In this document: positions 17,759 through 27,415 of the stretch, in pieces | Numbering within the stretch: position 1 is the first letter of the stretch | Layout of the letters: each line of letters begins with the position of its first letter | Assembly: GCA_947449315.1 (NCBI GenBank) | Contig: CANFRC010000008.1 | Span: forward strand, 90,251-154,250 | Direction of reading: 5' to 3' | DNA: 64,000 bases | DNA from: Bacteroidota bacterium | GTDB taxonomy: Bacteria > Bacteroidota > Bacteroidia > 2-12-FULL-35-15 | Made by a program: the position numbers and the translations under genes | Notes under the pieces: generated by a model | Told to the model about the DNA's origin: nothing | What the model saw: only the letters and a program-made list of their open reading frames with translations | Databases searched by the model: none

Positions 17759-18814
17759 TTAACGGAAGCGGTTAATATTTGCTTCCTTGTCCAATGGTAA
17801 TTGGTGCTCAAGAAAATTTACAAACTGTTTTGCAAAATACGGAGCAAGCATGACCCCCTTTGTTCCCAAACCATTAAAAACAGCTAAAGATGGGTGATCT
17901 GGATGCAGCCCGATAAGAGGTCTTCGATCACTAACAGTTGGACGAACCCCAGCCTGATGATCAGTAATTTCAAAAGGCACCTTTAGAACTTTTTGCAGCT
18001 TCTCAATCAAATCAGACTTTCCTTTCTCGGTGGGTAACTGAGAAAGATCTTGCCACTCGTATGTGGCACCAACTTTATACGTATTATTTCCCAATGGTAA
18101 AATAAAAACACCTTTATTAATGACTTTATCTATCGGGATAACATGATTTCCATTCAGCTTTATGGTGATGATTTCACCTTTAGTTAATTTAAAAGGGAGC
18201 CATGAAAAATAGGGGTTTTCAAGTGCTTTATAGCCTTCACAAAAAATGATTTTTTCCGCCACTATGTTTTTATAAGTGACCGAATTTTCAGAAATGACCA
18301 TTTGTTTATAATCAAAGCGTTCTTCGAGAAGAAGTTCCCTTTCATTATAATAATTACGAAAAGAAGTTAAAAATATTCCTGTATCTAAATTACCCGACTG
18401 CATAACTTCTGATGCACCCAAAGGACTATAAATAATGTCATTTATATAGTTATCATACATTTTTTTACCCAAATATTTTCCAATATCTTCATTGCTTTTC
18501 TTCAACCATAACACCTTTTCTTGTTCTTCTGCAAAAGGTTTAAGGATCTGCTTTTTAAAATAAAATTGAGTTCCTAAAAGTAGTTCCGCATGTCGGTAAA
18601 ACTCCTCCATACTAGGTAAAAGTTCATCCGCCAGCCAGCTTTTTACCAAACGTTTAAAAACAACTGGATTGAATAATCCAGCTGCAATTCTTGATGCATT
18701 TGAAAATCCAAGTTCGTCAATAACAATTATCGATTTGCCTTCCATGAGAAATGTCTGAGCAAGAATAGTACCTGCAAGGCCTTGTCCAACTATTATATAA
18801 TTTGTTTTTTTCAT
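17759..18814 (-). CDS. FAD-dependent oxidoreductase (DAO / glycine-oxidase-like)
   Basis: 351 residues. The N-terminal dinucleotide-binding motif IIVGQGLAGTILA (about 7-19) ends with an acidic residue in IVIDE. The C-terminal FAD-contacting region reads GVRPTVSDRRPLIG and then NGLGTKGVMLAP. This is the D-amino acid oxidase / glycine oxidase fold (pfam DAO). The substrate is not determined; the neighbours offer no pathway. It diverges from the retropepsin-RimK cassette across 104 bases. Confidence 0.85.
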   Translation of the reverse strand: MKKTNYIIVGQGLAGTILAQTFLMEGKSIIVIDELGFSNASRIAAGLFNPVVFKRLVKSWLADELLPSMEEFYRHAELLLGTQFYFKKQILKPFAEEQEKVLWLKKSNEDIGKYLGKKMYDNYINDIIYSPLGASEVMQSGNLDTGIFLTSFRNYYNERELLLEERFDYKQMVISENSVTYKNIVAEKIIFCEGYKALENPYFSWLPFKLTKGEIITIKLNGNHVIPIDKVINKGVFILPLGNNTYKVGATYEWQDLSQLPTEKGKSDLIEKLQKVLKVPFEITDHQAGVRPTVSDRRPLIGLHPDHPSLAVFNGLGTKGVMLAPYFAKQFVNFLEHQLPLDKEANINRFR

Positions 18815-18918
18815 ACAGCAGCATAAAATTAGTACTAAATCTTTGATTAAAAGTTTTTATCTTGCAGTGGATTAAAACTTGGCCTAACTATAATTTTTGA
18901 AAAAATTGGTGTTTGAAA

Positions 18919-19359
18919 ATGATTAAAGAAAAATTAAGGATAGGCAGAAGAGAAACAATTGACTTTCCGGAACTGGGATTGTATGGAATTATAGCTAAAG
19001 TTGATACTGGTGCTTATACAACTGCGCTTCATTGCCATGACATCAGAGAAGAAAAAGGTGTTTTGTATTTTAAATTATTAGATCCAACGCATCCTGATTA
19101 TAATGAACAAGAACAACTATTTTCAGACTATTTTCAAAAAGAGATCAAGAATTCTTTCGGTGAAGTTGAGAAACGATACATGATAAAAACGACAGTTAAA
19201 ATTGGTAGTAAGCGCATTAAATCATTAATCTCGTTAACGGACAGAGGAACAATGCGCTATCCTGTTCTAATTGGAAGAAAATTATTAAAGAACCGTTTTA
19301 TTGTTGATGTTTCATTATTAAATAATATTCCGTCCATCATTAAAAAAAACAAAAAATAG
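18919..19359 (+). CDS. Retropepsin-like protease of the RimB / ATP-dependent zinc protease family
   Basis: 146 residues from the ATG at 18919; an in-frame TTG at 18913 is a weaker alternative. DTGA at 29-32 (AKVDTGAYTTALHC) is the catalytic Asp-Thr-Gly of retropepsin-like aspartyl proteases. The second conserved strand is SLTDRGTMRYPVLIGRKLL. The family (pfam Zn_protease, a name now considered misleading) is often next to rimK. In Pseudomonas, RimB modulates RimK-dependent glutamylation of ribosomal protein S6. Here rimK follows after 3 bases, so the pair is co-translated. Confidence 0.88.
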   Translation: MIKEKLRIGRRETIDFPELGLYGIIAKVDTGAYTTALHCHDIREEKGVLYFKLLDPTHPDYNEQEQLFSDYFQKEIKNSFGEVEKRYMIKTTVKIGSKRIKSLISLTDRGTMRYPVLIGRKLLKNRFIVDVSLLNNIPSIIKKNKK

Positions 19360-19362
19360 AAT

Positions 19363-20250
19363 ATGAAAATAGCAATCCTTTCCCGTGGACCAAAGCTTTA
19401 TTCAACTCGCAGATTAGTTGAAGCAGCAGAACAGCGCGGGCATGAAGTAGTTGTACTCGACCATTTGAAATGTGTATTAGTAATTGAAAAAGGGAATCCA
19501 CATATTTATTATGGAGGGAAAGAAGTTGTTGGCATTGATGCAATCATTCCTCGCATTGGAACGTCTGTAACCTTTTATGGGGCAGCCGTTGTTCGTCAAT
19601 TCGAACAGATGAAAGTTTTTTCTTCTGTTGAATCACAAGCATTGGTTCGCTCGCGTGACAAGTTACGAAGTTTGCAATTACTTGCAAAAGCAGGAATTGG
19701 AATGCCGAAGACCGCATTTGCATCCATTCCAAAAAACATTGAAAACGTATTAGAACAAGTTGGTGGTGCACCTGTTGTCATTAAATTACTAGAAGGGACG
19801 CAAGGGATAGGCGTTATTTTAGCGGAGACGCATAAGTCGGCGAAATCGGTGATTGAATCTTTCTTGGCATTAAAAGCAAATATTTTAGTCCAAGAATTTA
19901 TTAAAGAAGCAGGTGGTGCTGACATAAGAGCATTTATTGTAGATGGAAAAATTGTTGGCGCAATGAAACGTCAGGGATTGCCAGGCGAATTCAGAAGCAA
20001 TTTACATCGCGGAGGAATTGCTAATGTAATAGAACTAACTAAGGAAGAAAGAGAGACAGCTATCAAAGCGGCTAAAAAATTAGGATTAGCAATTGCTGGG
20101 GTAGACATGTTACAATCTTCTCGTGGGCCGCTTGTCATGGAAGTAAATTCATCACCTGGATTAGAAGGAATTGAAGGGGCTACAGGCATTGATATTGCTT
20201 CTAAAATTATTGAGTATATTGAAAGAAATGAGTTTAATGAACAATCTTAA
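19363..20250 (+). CDS. rimK: RimK-type ATP-grasp glutamate ligase
   Basis: 295 residues. A preATP-grasp domain (about 1-95) comes before the ATP-grasp domain, with GTSVTFYG, the lysine loop [18 protein letters not shown], and the Mg-binding end [25 protein letters not shown]. RimK adds glutamates to the C terminus of ribosomal protein S6 in E. coli and can also make poly-glutamate. The S6 gene is not in the window, so the target is inferred. It is the middle gene of a three-gene cassette. Confidence 0.93.
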   Translation: MKIAILSRGPKLYSTRRLVEAAEQRGHEVVVLDHLKCVLVIEKGNPHIYYGGKEVVGIDAIIPRIGTSVTFYGAAVVRQFEQMKVFSSVESQALVRSRDKLRSLQLLAKAGIGMPKTAFASIPKNIENVLEQVGGAPVVIKLLEGTQGIGVILAETHKSAKSVIESFLALKANILVQEFIKEAGGADIRAFIVDGKIVGAMKRQGLPGEFRSNLHRGGIANVIELTKEERETAIKAAKKLGLAIAGVDMLQSSRGPLVMEVNSSPGLEGIEGATGIDIASKIIEYIERNEFNEQS

Positions 20251-20305
20251 TTGAACATTCAATCTCAATGTTTACATTCAGTAATCGTGTATTTCGAAAA
20301 CAAAA

Positions 20306-21262
20306 ATGACTTATCACCACAAGAACATTCATATAAACGGAGTTGAAATAAGCCCAGGCAATAACGCTCAGGTAAGTTTAAATTGGTATCAACTTCCAAC
20401 CAAAACAGTTATTGAGATTCCGGTTTATGTTTTTCGTTCAGAGAAACCAGGACCTGTTCTTTTAATACTTGCTGGAATGCATGGTGACGAAATAAACGGG
20501 ATTGAAATAGTCCGTAGATTAATAACTCGCGAGGATGTGAAAAATCCGCTGTGTGGTAGTATCATTGCAATTCCAGTGATTAATATTATTTCATTTTTAT
20601 CCGGTTCGCGTGACCTACCAGATGGCAGAGATTTGAATCGTTGTTTCCCTGGAACAAAAAGTGGTTCACTAGGCAGCAGAATTGCATATGATCTGATGAA
20701 TGAGATCATCCCTCAAATTGATTTTGGAATCGACTTTCATACAGGTGGTGCCAAGATCAACAACTACCCGCAATTACGCTGCGTATTCAACAATAAAACG
20801 AATTTAGATTTAGGTAAAAAATTTTCGCCGACATTGATTATTAATTCAGCATTCCGAGATAACACATTGCGAAAAGAAGCAGCAAAAAAAGGAAAATCTA
20901 TTCTTGTTTTTGAAGGGGGTGAATCGTCACGCTTTGATTACTTATCTATCAATGAAGGCATGAATGGATGTTTAAGATTAATGAAGCACCTAAAGATGGT
21001 TGATATTGATCTTCCAAATAACCCTACTGTTCTTCTGCATAAAACATCATGGGTAAGAGCAAAATCATCCGGATTATTTCACACTTCAAAAATGAATGGC
21101 TCACATATTAATAAAGGTGAACTGATAGGAATGATCGTTGACCCCTATGGCGAGCATCAAGAAAAGCTGGTTGCGCCGCACGATGGATACATTGTTGGAA
21201 TCAACAATCAACCGGTAGTAAATCAAGGGGATGCCTTAATGCACATAGGAATTGAAGAATAA
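20306..21262 (+). CDS. M14-type succinylglutamate desuccinylase/aspartoacylase family hydrolase
   Basis: 318 residues. Zinc site: His59 and Glu62 in GMHGDEINGIE, and His145 in GIDFHTGG. Asn111-Arg112 (DLNRCFPG) binds the substrate carboxylate, and Glu203 (FEGGES) fits the general base. The C-terminal beta domain ends with APHDGYIVGINNQPVVNQGD. Members act as amidohydrolases on N-acyl amino acids or as carboxypeptidases. Its place after rimK suggests removal of added glutamates, but that is inference. It ends in a perfect terminator shared with kbl. Confidence 0.88.
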   Translation: MTYHHKNIHINGVEISPGNNAQVSLNWYQLPTKTVIEIPVYVFRSEKPGPVLLILAGMHGDEINGIEIVRRLITREDVKNPLCGSIIAIPVINIISFLSGSRDLPDGRDLNRCFPGTKSGSLGSRIAYDLMNEIIPQIDFGIDFHTGGAKINNYPQLRCVFNNKTNLDLGKKFSPTLIINSAFRDNTLRKEAAKKGKSILVFEGGESSRFDYLSINEGMNGCLRLMKHLKMVDIDLPNNPTVLLHKTSWVRAKSSGLFHTSKMNGSHINKGELIGMIVDPYGEHQEKLVAPHDGYIVGINNQPVVNQGDALMHIGIEE

Positions 21263-21298
21263 AAAAAAGAGGGATGAAATTTCATCCCTCTTTTTTTT
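21261..21298. terminator. Bidirectional terminator between rimK cassette and kbl
   Basis: A perfect palindrome GAGGGATGAAA / TTTCATCCCTC (21269-21290) is flanked by eight A and eight T. It overlaps the stop codons of both convergent genes. Confidence 0.95.
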
Positions 21299-22484
21299 AT
21301 TTTATAACACCCAACTGTTTTCCAACTTTTTCAAATGCCGCTAACGCTTGATCCAAATGCTCCTTTTCATGAGCCGCAGAAAGTTGCACACGAATACGTG
21401 CCTGTCCTTTTGCAACAACAGGGAAAAAGAATCCGATAACATAAATTCCTTCATCTAATAATTTAGCAGCAAACTCTTGAGCCAATTTCGCATCATAAAG
21501 CATTACAGGAACGATTGCGGAATCGCCCTCTTTTATTTCTAAACCTGCTTTTTTAATCCCAGCTTTAAAATAATTAACGTTCCACTCTAATTTATCTCGA
21601 AGCGTAGTTGCTTCACCCAACATATCCAAAACAGCGATTGATGCACCTACAATAGAAGGGGCTAATGAATTACTGAATAAATAGGGGCGTGAGCGCTGGC
21701 GCAACATATCTATAATTTCCTTTTTTGCAGATGTGAATCCACCCATGGCACCTCCCAATGCTTTCCCTAAAGTGCCTGTTACAATATCAACACGATGCAT
21801 TACATTTTTTAATTCAATCGTTCCTCTTCCTGTTTTTCCGATAAAGCCACTTGCATGACTTTCATCTACCATTACCATCGCATTATATTTATCGGCCAGG
21901 TCACAAATTTTATCTAGTGGAGCAACAAAACCATCCATAGAAAAAACACCGTCAGTAACAATTATTCTAAAACGATTTTTCTGAGCGGCTTTCAATTGCA
22001 CTTCCAAATCAGCCATGTCACAATTTTTATAGCGGTAGCGTTCCGCTTTACACAAACGCACACCATCAATAATAGAAGCATGATTTAATTCATCTGAAAT
22101 TATTGCATCCTCTTCACCAAAAAGAGGTTCAAACACTCCTCCGTTTGCATCGAAACAAGCAGCATATAATATTGTATCTTCTTGTCCGACAAACGTGGAA
22201 AGTTTTTGCTCCAATTCTTTGTGAATATCTTGCGTTCCACAAATAAAACGAACACTGCTCATGCCATAGCCATGACGATCCAATGTTTTGTGAGCTGCTT
22301 CTATTACTTTTGGATGGGACGATAAACCCAAATAGTTGTTGGCACAAAAAATTATTACATCTTTCCCGTTTACTTTTACAACAGCACCTTGAGCACTTGT
22401 GATTACTCGCTCGCGTTTATACAAACCGGCTTCATCAATCGTATTTAATTCCGCTTGTAAATGATCTTGAAATTTTCCGTACAT
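21297..22484 (-). CDS. kbl: Glycine C-acetyltransferase (2-amino-3-ketobutyrate CoA ligase)
   Basis: 395 residues, the full family length. PLP-dependent alpha-oxoamine synthase fold: [15 protein letters not shown] at the start, [16 protein letters not shown], the pocket segment [16 protein letters not shown], and the PLP lysine in [14 protein letters not shown]. It cleaves 2-amino-3-ketobutyrate with CoA to glycine and acetyl-CoA in threonine catabolism. No threonine dehydrogenase (tdh) gene is adjacent. 8-Amino-7-oxononanoate synthase is the nearest relative, but the length and motifs match Kbl. A -7 box lies 50 bases before the start. Confidence 0.92.
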   Translation of the reverse strand: MYGKFQDHLQAELNTIDEAGLYKRERVITSAQGAVVKVNGKDVIIFCANNYLGLSSHPKVIEAAHKTLDRHGYGMSSVRFICGTQDIHKELEQKLSTFVGQEDTILYAACFDANGGVFEPLFGEEDAIISDELNHASIIDGVRLCKAERYRYKNCDMADLEVQLKAAQKNRFRIIVTDGVFSMDGFVAPLDKICDLADKYNAMVMVDESHASGFIGKTGRGTIELKNVMHRVDIVTGTLGKALGGAMGGFTSAKKEIIDMLRQRSRPYLFSNSLAPSIVGASIAVLDMLGEATTLRDKLEWNVNYFKAGIKKAGLEIKEGDSAIVPVMLYDAKLAQEFAAKLLDEGIYVIGFFFPVVAKGQARIRVQLSAAHEKEHLDQALAAFEKVGKQLGVIK

Positions 22485-22533
22485 AATATAAATATTAGAT
22501 GTTAGCCCAATTGAGTTTGTTGATATTTCGAAA

Positions 22534-22541
22534 CAAAAGTA
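22534..22541 (-). promoter_or_regulatory. -7 box for kbl
   Basis: TACTTTTG on the minus strand, 49 bases before the kbl ATG. It matches TAnnTTTG; the -33 element is not obvious. Confidence 0.45.
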
Positions 22542-22588
22542 TAGAAAATTTCCTTTAAATTGCGATACTAAATTGTTGATTTAAAAAC

Positions 22589-23755
22589 ATGAAAAAAATA
22601 ATGCTTTTAGGCTCGGGAGAGTTAGGAAAAGAGTTTGTAATTGCACTGAAACGACTTGGGCAATTCGTAATTGCAGTAGATTCGTATAATGATGCTCCAG
22701 CACAACAAGTTGCGGATGAACGCGAAGTGATTAATATGCTTGACGGAACAGAGTTGGATAGAATTATTGAAAAACACAAACCAGATATTATTGTTCCAGA
22801 AATTGAAGCCATTCGCACCGAACGTTTTTATGATTATGAAAAGCAAGGAATTACAGTTGTGCCGAGTGCGAAAGCAGCCAATTTCACAATGAATAGAAAA
22901 GCTATACGAGATTTAGCATCAAAAGAGTTAGGATTAAAAACTGCAAAATATCAATATGCAAATAGTTTTGATGAATTAGTCTCTGCTGTTAAAACAGTAG
23001 GAATTCCTTGTGTTGTAAAACCTTTGATGAGCTCATCGGGGAAAGGGCAGTCGGTAATAAAAACGGAAAATGATATTCAAAAAGCATGGGAATATGCACA
23101 AGCAGGCAAACGTGGCGATTACACGGAAGTAATTGCAGAAGCATTTGTAAAATTTAATTCTGAAATTACATTACTTACCGTTACTCAAAAAAACGGAACC
23201 ACTTTATTTTGCCCGCCAATAGGGCACCGACAAGAACGAGGCGACTATCAGGAAAGCTGGCAACCAGCTGAAATAAAACCAGAACATTTGAAAGAAGCAC
23301 AAGAAATGGCTGCTAAGGTGACTGAGGCATTAACAGGTTCAGGCATTTGGGGAGTAGAATATTTTCTTGCTGATGACGGTGTTTATTTTTCTGAATTGTC
23401 TCCTCGACCGCATGATACAGGAATGGTAACATTAGCAGGGACACAAAATTTTTCTGAGTTTGAATTGCACGCCCGCGCCGTTTTAGGATTACCAATTGCA
23501 GAAATCACGTTGGAAAGAGTTGGCGCTAGTGCAGTCATTTTAGCAAATAAAGAAGGCAAAAACCCGACCTATTCCGGATTACAAAAAGCGATGGATCACA
23601 AACAAAGCGACATTCGTATTTTCGGAAAACCAATCACAAGACCTTTTAGAAGAATGGCTGTTGCACTCACTTATGATAAGGTAGGAAGCAATGTAGATGC
23701 TGTTAAACAGCGCGCCATTGAAATTGCAAAATTGGTTACTGTTGACGCAAACTAA
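22589..23755 (+). CDS. purT: Formate-dependent phosphoribosylglycinamide formyltransferase PurT
   Basis: 388 residues, the family length. ATP-grasp enzyme: N-terminal [19 protein letters not shown] (GAR binding), central lysine loop [46 protein letters not shown] with the Mg ligands, and the C-terminal GASAVILA. It makes formyl-GAR from GAR, formate and ATP. The window also carries purN, which catalyses the same step with formyl-tetrahydrofolate, so this organism has both routes. Confidence 0.95.
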   Translation: MKKIMLLGSGELGKEFVIALKRLGQFVIAVDSYNDAPAQQVADEREVINMLDGTELDRIIEKHKPDIIVPEIEAIRTERFYDYEKQGITVVPSAKAANFTMNRKAIRDLASKELGLKTAKYQYANSFDELVSAVKTVGIPCVVKPLMSSSGKGQSVIKTENDIQKAWEYAQAGKRGDYTEVIAEAFVKFNSEITLLTVTQKNGTTLFCPPIGHRQERGDYQESWQPAEIKPEHLKEAQEMAAKVTEALTGSGIWGVEYFLADDGVYFSELSPRPHDTGMVTLAGTQNFSEFELHARAVLGLPIAEITLERVGASAVILANKEGKNPTYSGLQKAMDHKQSDIRIFGKPITRPFRRMAVALTYDKVGSNVDAVKQRAIEIAKLVTVDAN

Positions 23756-23802
23756 TTTTACATTTCGTTATAAATAAGTATCTTTCTAGAAATATACAAA
23801 CA

Positions 23803-25302
23803 ATGCAAGAAGAACTAACATTAGATCAAATTCAGAATTTTGAAGGGAAATATCCGAAACAATTATGGTATCTGTTTTTAGTGGAAATGTGGGAACGTTT
23901 TTGTTTTTATGGAATGCGTGGTGTTCTTACAATCTTCATGGCTGATAAAATGTTAGGTCTCTCCTTATCAGACAAGGACGCAAATTTAAAATATGGCGCT
24001 ATTCAAGCGTTTGTTTATGCTTTTACTTTTATTGGTGGGATTTTCGCTGATAAAATTTTAGGATTTAAAAAATCTCTCCTATTTGGAGGATTAGTTATGA
24101 TCATTGGGAATTTGATCATTGCAGCTTCTCCGCAAAAATTTTTCTATTTAGGAATAACATTGTCAATTATTGGTACTGGTTTTTTTAAACCAAATATTTC
24201 TTCTATGGTTGGTGATCTATATAAAGAAAATGATCCAAGAAGAGATGCAGGATTTGGTCTATTTTACTCAGGTATTAATATAGGAGCTTTGCTTGGTGGG
24301 GCAGTTTGCGTTTACCTTGGAACAAGCAAGGATTACGGTTGGAGCTATGCTTTTCTTTCTGCTGCTGTTGTAATGGTTGTAGGGCTATTCACTTTTTTAT
24401 TTACAAAAAAATCCTTAGGTCCGATCGGTAATTCACCCTTGTTGAACCTTAGTTCTTCTAAAAGAACAACAAAAGAAATATTCGTATATGCCGGCTCATT
24501 GATCAGCATTCCTTTGATCTTCATCATGATCAAAAATACTGAATACACAGACTATTTTATGTATACAATCGGACCTTTGGCAGTAATTTATTTTCTTTAT
24601 GAAACCATGAAGGAGAAAGAAAAGTCGGCACAAAAAAAATTAATTGCAGCATTCATATTCATATTATTTTCTATTATTTTTTGGGCCTTCTTCGAACAAA
24701 GTGGTGGCTCTTTAGCCCTTTTCGCACAGGACAATTTGCAACATAGCTTATTATCCTTTGAGATGAATCCTAATATTATTAATAATACCTCTAATTCTTT
24801 ATTCGTAATTATTTTTAGTCCTCTATTGGGATTGGTTTGGCTAGCAATGATTAAAAGAAAAATTGAACCTAATACTGTAATAAAATTTGGAATCGGATTT
24901 TTATTCTTAGCTGCGGCATTTTACATCTTTTACTATACTCGCTTTTTTGCTGGAGCAGATGGAAAGACATCTTTAAATATTTTCACCATCGCTTATCTCG
25001 TCATCACCTTCGGAGAACTTTGTTTATCGCCGATAGGGTTATCTATCATGACCAAACTATCGCCAAAAAGATTAGCAGGAATGATGATGGGGATGTGGTT
25101 TTTAGCAAGTGCATATGGTCAATATGCAGCCGGAATATTAGGAGCAGGAATGTCTAGCCCAAATGAGAATGCAACACTTATGGAAAAATTGCAATCCTAC
25201 ACTGATGGATATAAACAACTTGCGATCTATGCACTTATAGCAGGTGTTTTAATGATCATTGTTTCTCCTATGATTCGTAAACTGATGCACGAAGTAAAAT
25301 AA
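23803..25302 (+). CDS. POT/PTR family proton-dependent oligopeptide transporter
   Basis: 499 residues with about 14 transmembrane segments. Helix 1 has the family ExxERFxYYG-type motif as EMWERFCFYGMRG (about 28-40), which couples protons. The second signature is GTGFFKPNISSMVGDLY. These symporters import di- and tripeptides into the cytoplasm. mnmH follows after only 2 bases, so the two genes share a transcript. The substrate range is inferred from the family. Confidence 0.92.
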   Translation: MQEELTLDQIQNFEGKYPKQLWYLFLVEMWERFCFYGMRGVLTIFMADKMLGLSLSDKDANLKYGAIQAFVYAFTFIGGIFADKILGFKKSLLFGGLVMIIGNLIIAASPQKFFYLGITLSIIGTGFFKPNISSMVGDLYKENDPRRDAGFGLFYSGINIGALLGGAVCVYLGTSKDYGWSYAFLSAAVVMVVGLFTFLFTKKSLGPIGNSPLLNLSSSKRTTKEIFVYAGSLISIPLIFIMIKNTEYTDYFMYTIGPLAVIYFLYETMKEKEKSAQKKLIAAFIFILFSIIFWAFFEQSGGSLALFAQDNLQHSLLSFEMNPNIINNTSNSLFVIIFSPLLGLVWLAMIKRKIEPNTVIKFGIGFLFLAAAFYIFYYTRFFAGADGKTSLNIFTIAYLVITFGELCLSPIGLSIMTKLSPKRLAGMMMGMWFLASAYGQYAAGILGAGMSSPNENATLMEKLQSYTDGYKQLAIYALIAGVLMIIVSPMIRKLMHEVK

Positions 25303-25304
25303 TT

Positions 25305-26324
25305 TTGCGAACTTCCTTACACATAGATGAATTTTTAAAACTTTCGGAAACCCATCCGATACTGGATGTTCGTACGCCAGCTGAATTTGAGCAAGGCCAT
25401 ATTGTTGGTGCGCTCAATTTACCATTATTTACAAATGAAGAACGTGTGATTGTTGGCACCATCTATAAAAAGGAGGGGAAACAACCTGCTATTTTAAAAG
25501 GACTGGAAATTGTAGGTCCTAAGCTTCACGAGTATGTGAAAGCTGCCATTCAACTAAACAAAAGCGCTACTTTTTTAGTTCATTGTTGGCGGGGAGGGAT
25601 GCGAAGTTCAAGCATGGCTTGGTTTTTAGAAACATATGGATTCAAGTGTATCACGCTCAAAGGAGGGTATAAGAGTTATCGAAAACATGTACTAGATAGT
25701 TTCAACGAACAAAAAAAAATTATTATACTCGGAGGGAAAACCGGAACAGGGAAAACACTTGTTTTACAAGAGCTACAAAACCTAAATGAACAGATCATTG
25801 ATTTAGAAAAAATAGCGCGTCATAAAGGTTCGTCTTTTGGATCATTGGGAGAAAAGGCTCAAACATCTCAAGAGCAGTTTGAAAATGAGCTTTCCTTTCA
25901 ACTTTCAAAAATTACACCTCAAAAAAAATGTTGGTTTGAAAATGAAAGCAGAAGTATTGGCAAAAACATTATTCCTGCAGGATTATGGGAGCAAATGAGA
26001 AACGCAATTGTACTATCACTCAATCTTCCTCTTGAAGAACGAATAAATTACCTAGCGAAAGAATATGGTACGTTTTCGAAAGAAGAGCTAATAGCTGCGA
26101 CAGAACGTATCGGGAAACGATTGGGGGGGCAACATGTAAAACGTGCTATTGAAGCACTTCAAGTAGGTGATTATAAAACAGCTTTTGAAATTTGTCTCGT
26201 CTATTATGATAAAACATATCATTATGGGGAAGAAAAAAGAGAAAAAGAAAAAGTCATTCATTATACATTTGAGAAAATGGATTTAACTCGCATTGCGAAG
26301 ACCATAAAAGATCATGACTGCTAA
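25305..26324 (+). CDS. mnmH: tRNA 2-selenouridine synthase MnmH (SelU)
   Basis: 339 residues from a TTG start 2 bases after the previous stop; no in-frame ATG lies near it. The N-terminal rhodanese domain has the catalytic Cys94 in LVHCWRGGMRSSSMAW. The C-terminal P-loop GGKTGTGKT spans about 143-151. MnmH replaces sulfur with selenium in mnm5s2U at the wobble position of tRNAs for Lys, Glu and Gln, through a geranylated intermediate. It uses selenophosphate, which selD, the next gene, supplies. Length matches family members. Confidence 0.94.
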   Translation: MRTSLHIDEFLKLSETHPILDVRTPAEFEQGHIVGALNLPLFTNEERVIVGTIYKKEGKQPAILKGLEIVGPKLHEYVKAAIQLNKSATFLVHCWRGGMRSSSMAWFLETYGFKCITLKGGYKSYRKHVLDSFNEQKKIIILGGKTGTGKTLVLQELQNLNEQIIDLEKIARHKGSSFGSLGEKAQTSQEQFENELSFQLSKITPQKKCWFENESRSIGKNIIPAGLWEQMRNAIVLSLNLPLEERINYLAKEYGTFSKEELIAATERIGKRLGGQHVKRAIEALQVGDYKTAFEICLVYYDKTYHYGEEKREKEKVIHYTFEKMDLTRIAKTIKDHDC

Positions 26325-26368
26325 GGCAAAAAAATTAAAAAAATAATCGCATTTTACTGATCAACAAT

Positions 26369-27409
26369 ATGGAAGAAATAAAATTAACACATTACTCACA
26401 TGGAACGGGTTGTGGCTGCAAAATAGCGCCTGCTGTCTTAGATGAAATATTAAAATCCAAATTCGTTGCTCCTCCTAATGACAAACTAATCGTTGGAAAT
26501 AGTAGTAAAGACGATGCTGCTGTATTTGACATCGGAAACGGACAAGCTCTTATCAGTACGACGGATTTTTTTATGCCTATAGTTGATGACGCCTTTGATT
26601 TTGGTAAAATTGCATCCGCAAATGCGATTAGTGATGTGTATGCGATGGGCGGGAAACCCTTGTTGGCAGTGGCAATTTTGGGATGGCCCATCAACAAGCT
26701 TTCTACTGAATTAGCTCAGCAAGTGATTGAAGGAGCTAGAAAAATCTGCTCTGAGGCAGGAATACCACTTGCAGGTGGACACAGCATTGACAGCCCGGAA
26801 CCTATTTTTGGACTTGCAGTAACAGGAATTATTGATCTCAAAAATTTAAAACAAAACAATACCGCGAAAGCAGGAGATCTCATCTACCTTACAAAAAAAA
26901 TAGGAGTGGGAATCCTTTCTACTGCTGAGAAAAAAAACCTCTTAAAAGAAGAACACAAAGGCATTGCTGCCAATCAAATGATGCAACTAAATAAATTAGG
27001 AGAAAAATTAGGAACGTTGAAAGGTGTTACAGCAATGACCGATGTTACTGGATTTGGATTGTTGGGGCATTTAATCGAAATGGCAGAGGGAGCAAACTTA
27101 TCGGCAGAGATCCACTATTCTAAAATCCCATTAATAGAAGATCTTAGTTTTTATATTTCACAAATGTGTGTTCCCGATAATAGTTTCAGAAATTGGAGTA
27201 GCTACGATCCGAAAGTGTCCGGCATAACAGGAGATTCCTTACTAACGCTATGCGATCCACAAACAAATGGAGGGTTATTAATTACCGTTAACGCCGATTC
27301 CAAAGATGAATTTGAAAAATTATTGAGAACTGAAGGATTCGAGAATTTCCTTGAACCTATTGGTTTCATGAAAGCAAGTGGAGAAAAAATTATTGATATT
27401 AATCCATAG
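26369..27409 (+). CDS. selD: Selenophosphate synthase SelD (cysteine form)
   Basis: 346 residues. The active-site stretch YSHGTGCGCK carries Cys15 and Lys18, equivalent to Cys17 and Lys20 of E. coli SelD. The enzyme uses cysteine, and no in-frame TGA is present at that site. Further motifs are SSKDDAAVFDIG, STTDFFMPIVDD and AGGHSIDSPEPIFGLAVTG. It makes selenophosphate from selenide and ATP. mnmH is 44 bases upstream, so the pair serves tRNA selenation. No selenocysteine genes (selA, selB, selC) were seen in the window. Confidence 0.95.
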   Translation: MEEIKLTHYSHGTGCGCKIAPAVLDEILKSKFVAPPNDKLIVGNSSKDDAAVFDIGNGQALISTTDFFMPIVDDAFDFGKIASANAISDVYAMGGKPLLAVAILGWPINKLSTELAQQVIEGARKICSEAGIPLAGGHSIDSPEPIFGLAVTGIIDLKNLKQNNTAKAGDLIYLTKKIGVGILSTAEKKNLLKEEHKGIAANQMMQLNKLGEKLGTLKGVTAMTDVTGFGLLGHLIEMAEGANLSAEIHYSKIPLIEDLSFYISQMCVPDNSFRNWSSYDPKVSGITGDSLLTLCDPQTNGGLLITVNADSKDEFEKLLRTEGFENFLEPIGFMKASGEKIIDINP

Positions 27410-27415
27410 ATCATT

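Noticed and set aside
26369..26430. Selenocysteine codon in selD
   Set aside because: The active-site codon at residue 15 is TGT (Cys); there is no in-frame TGA.
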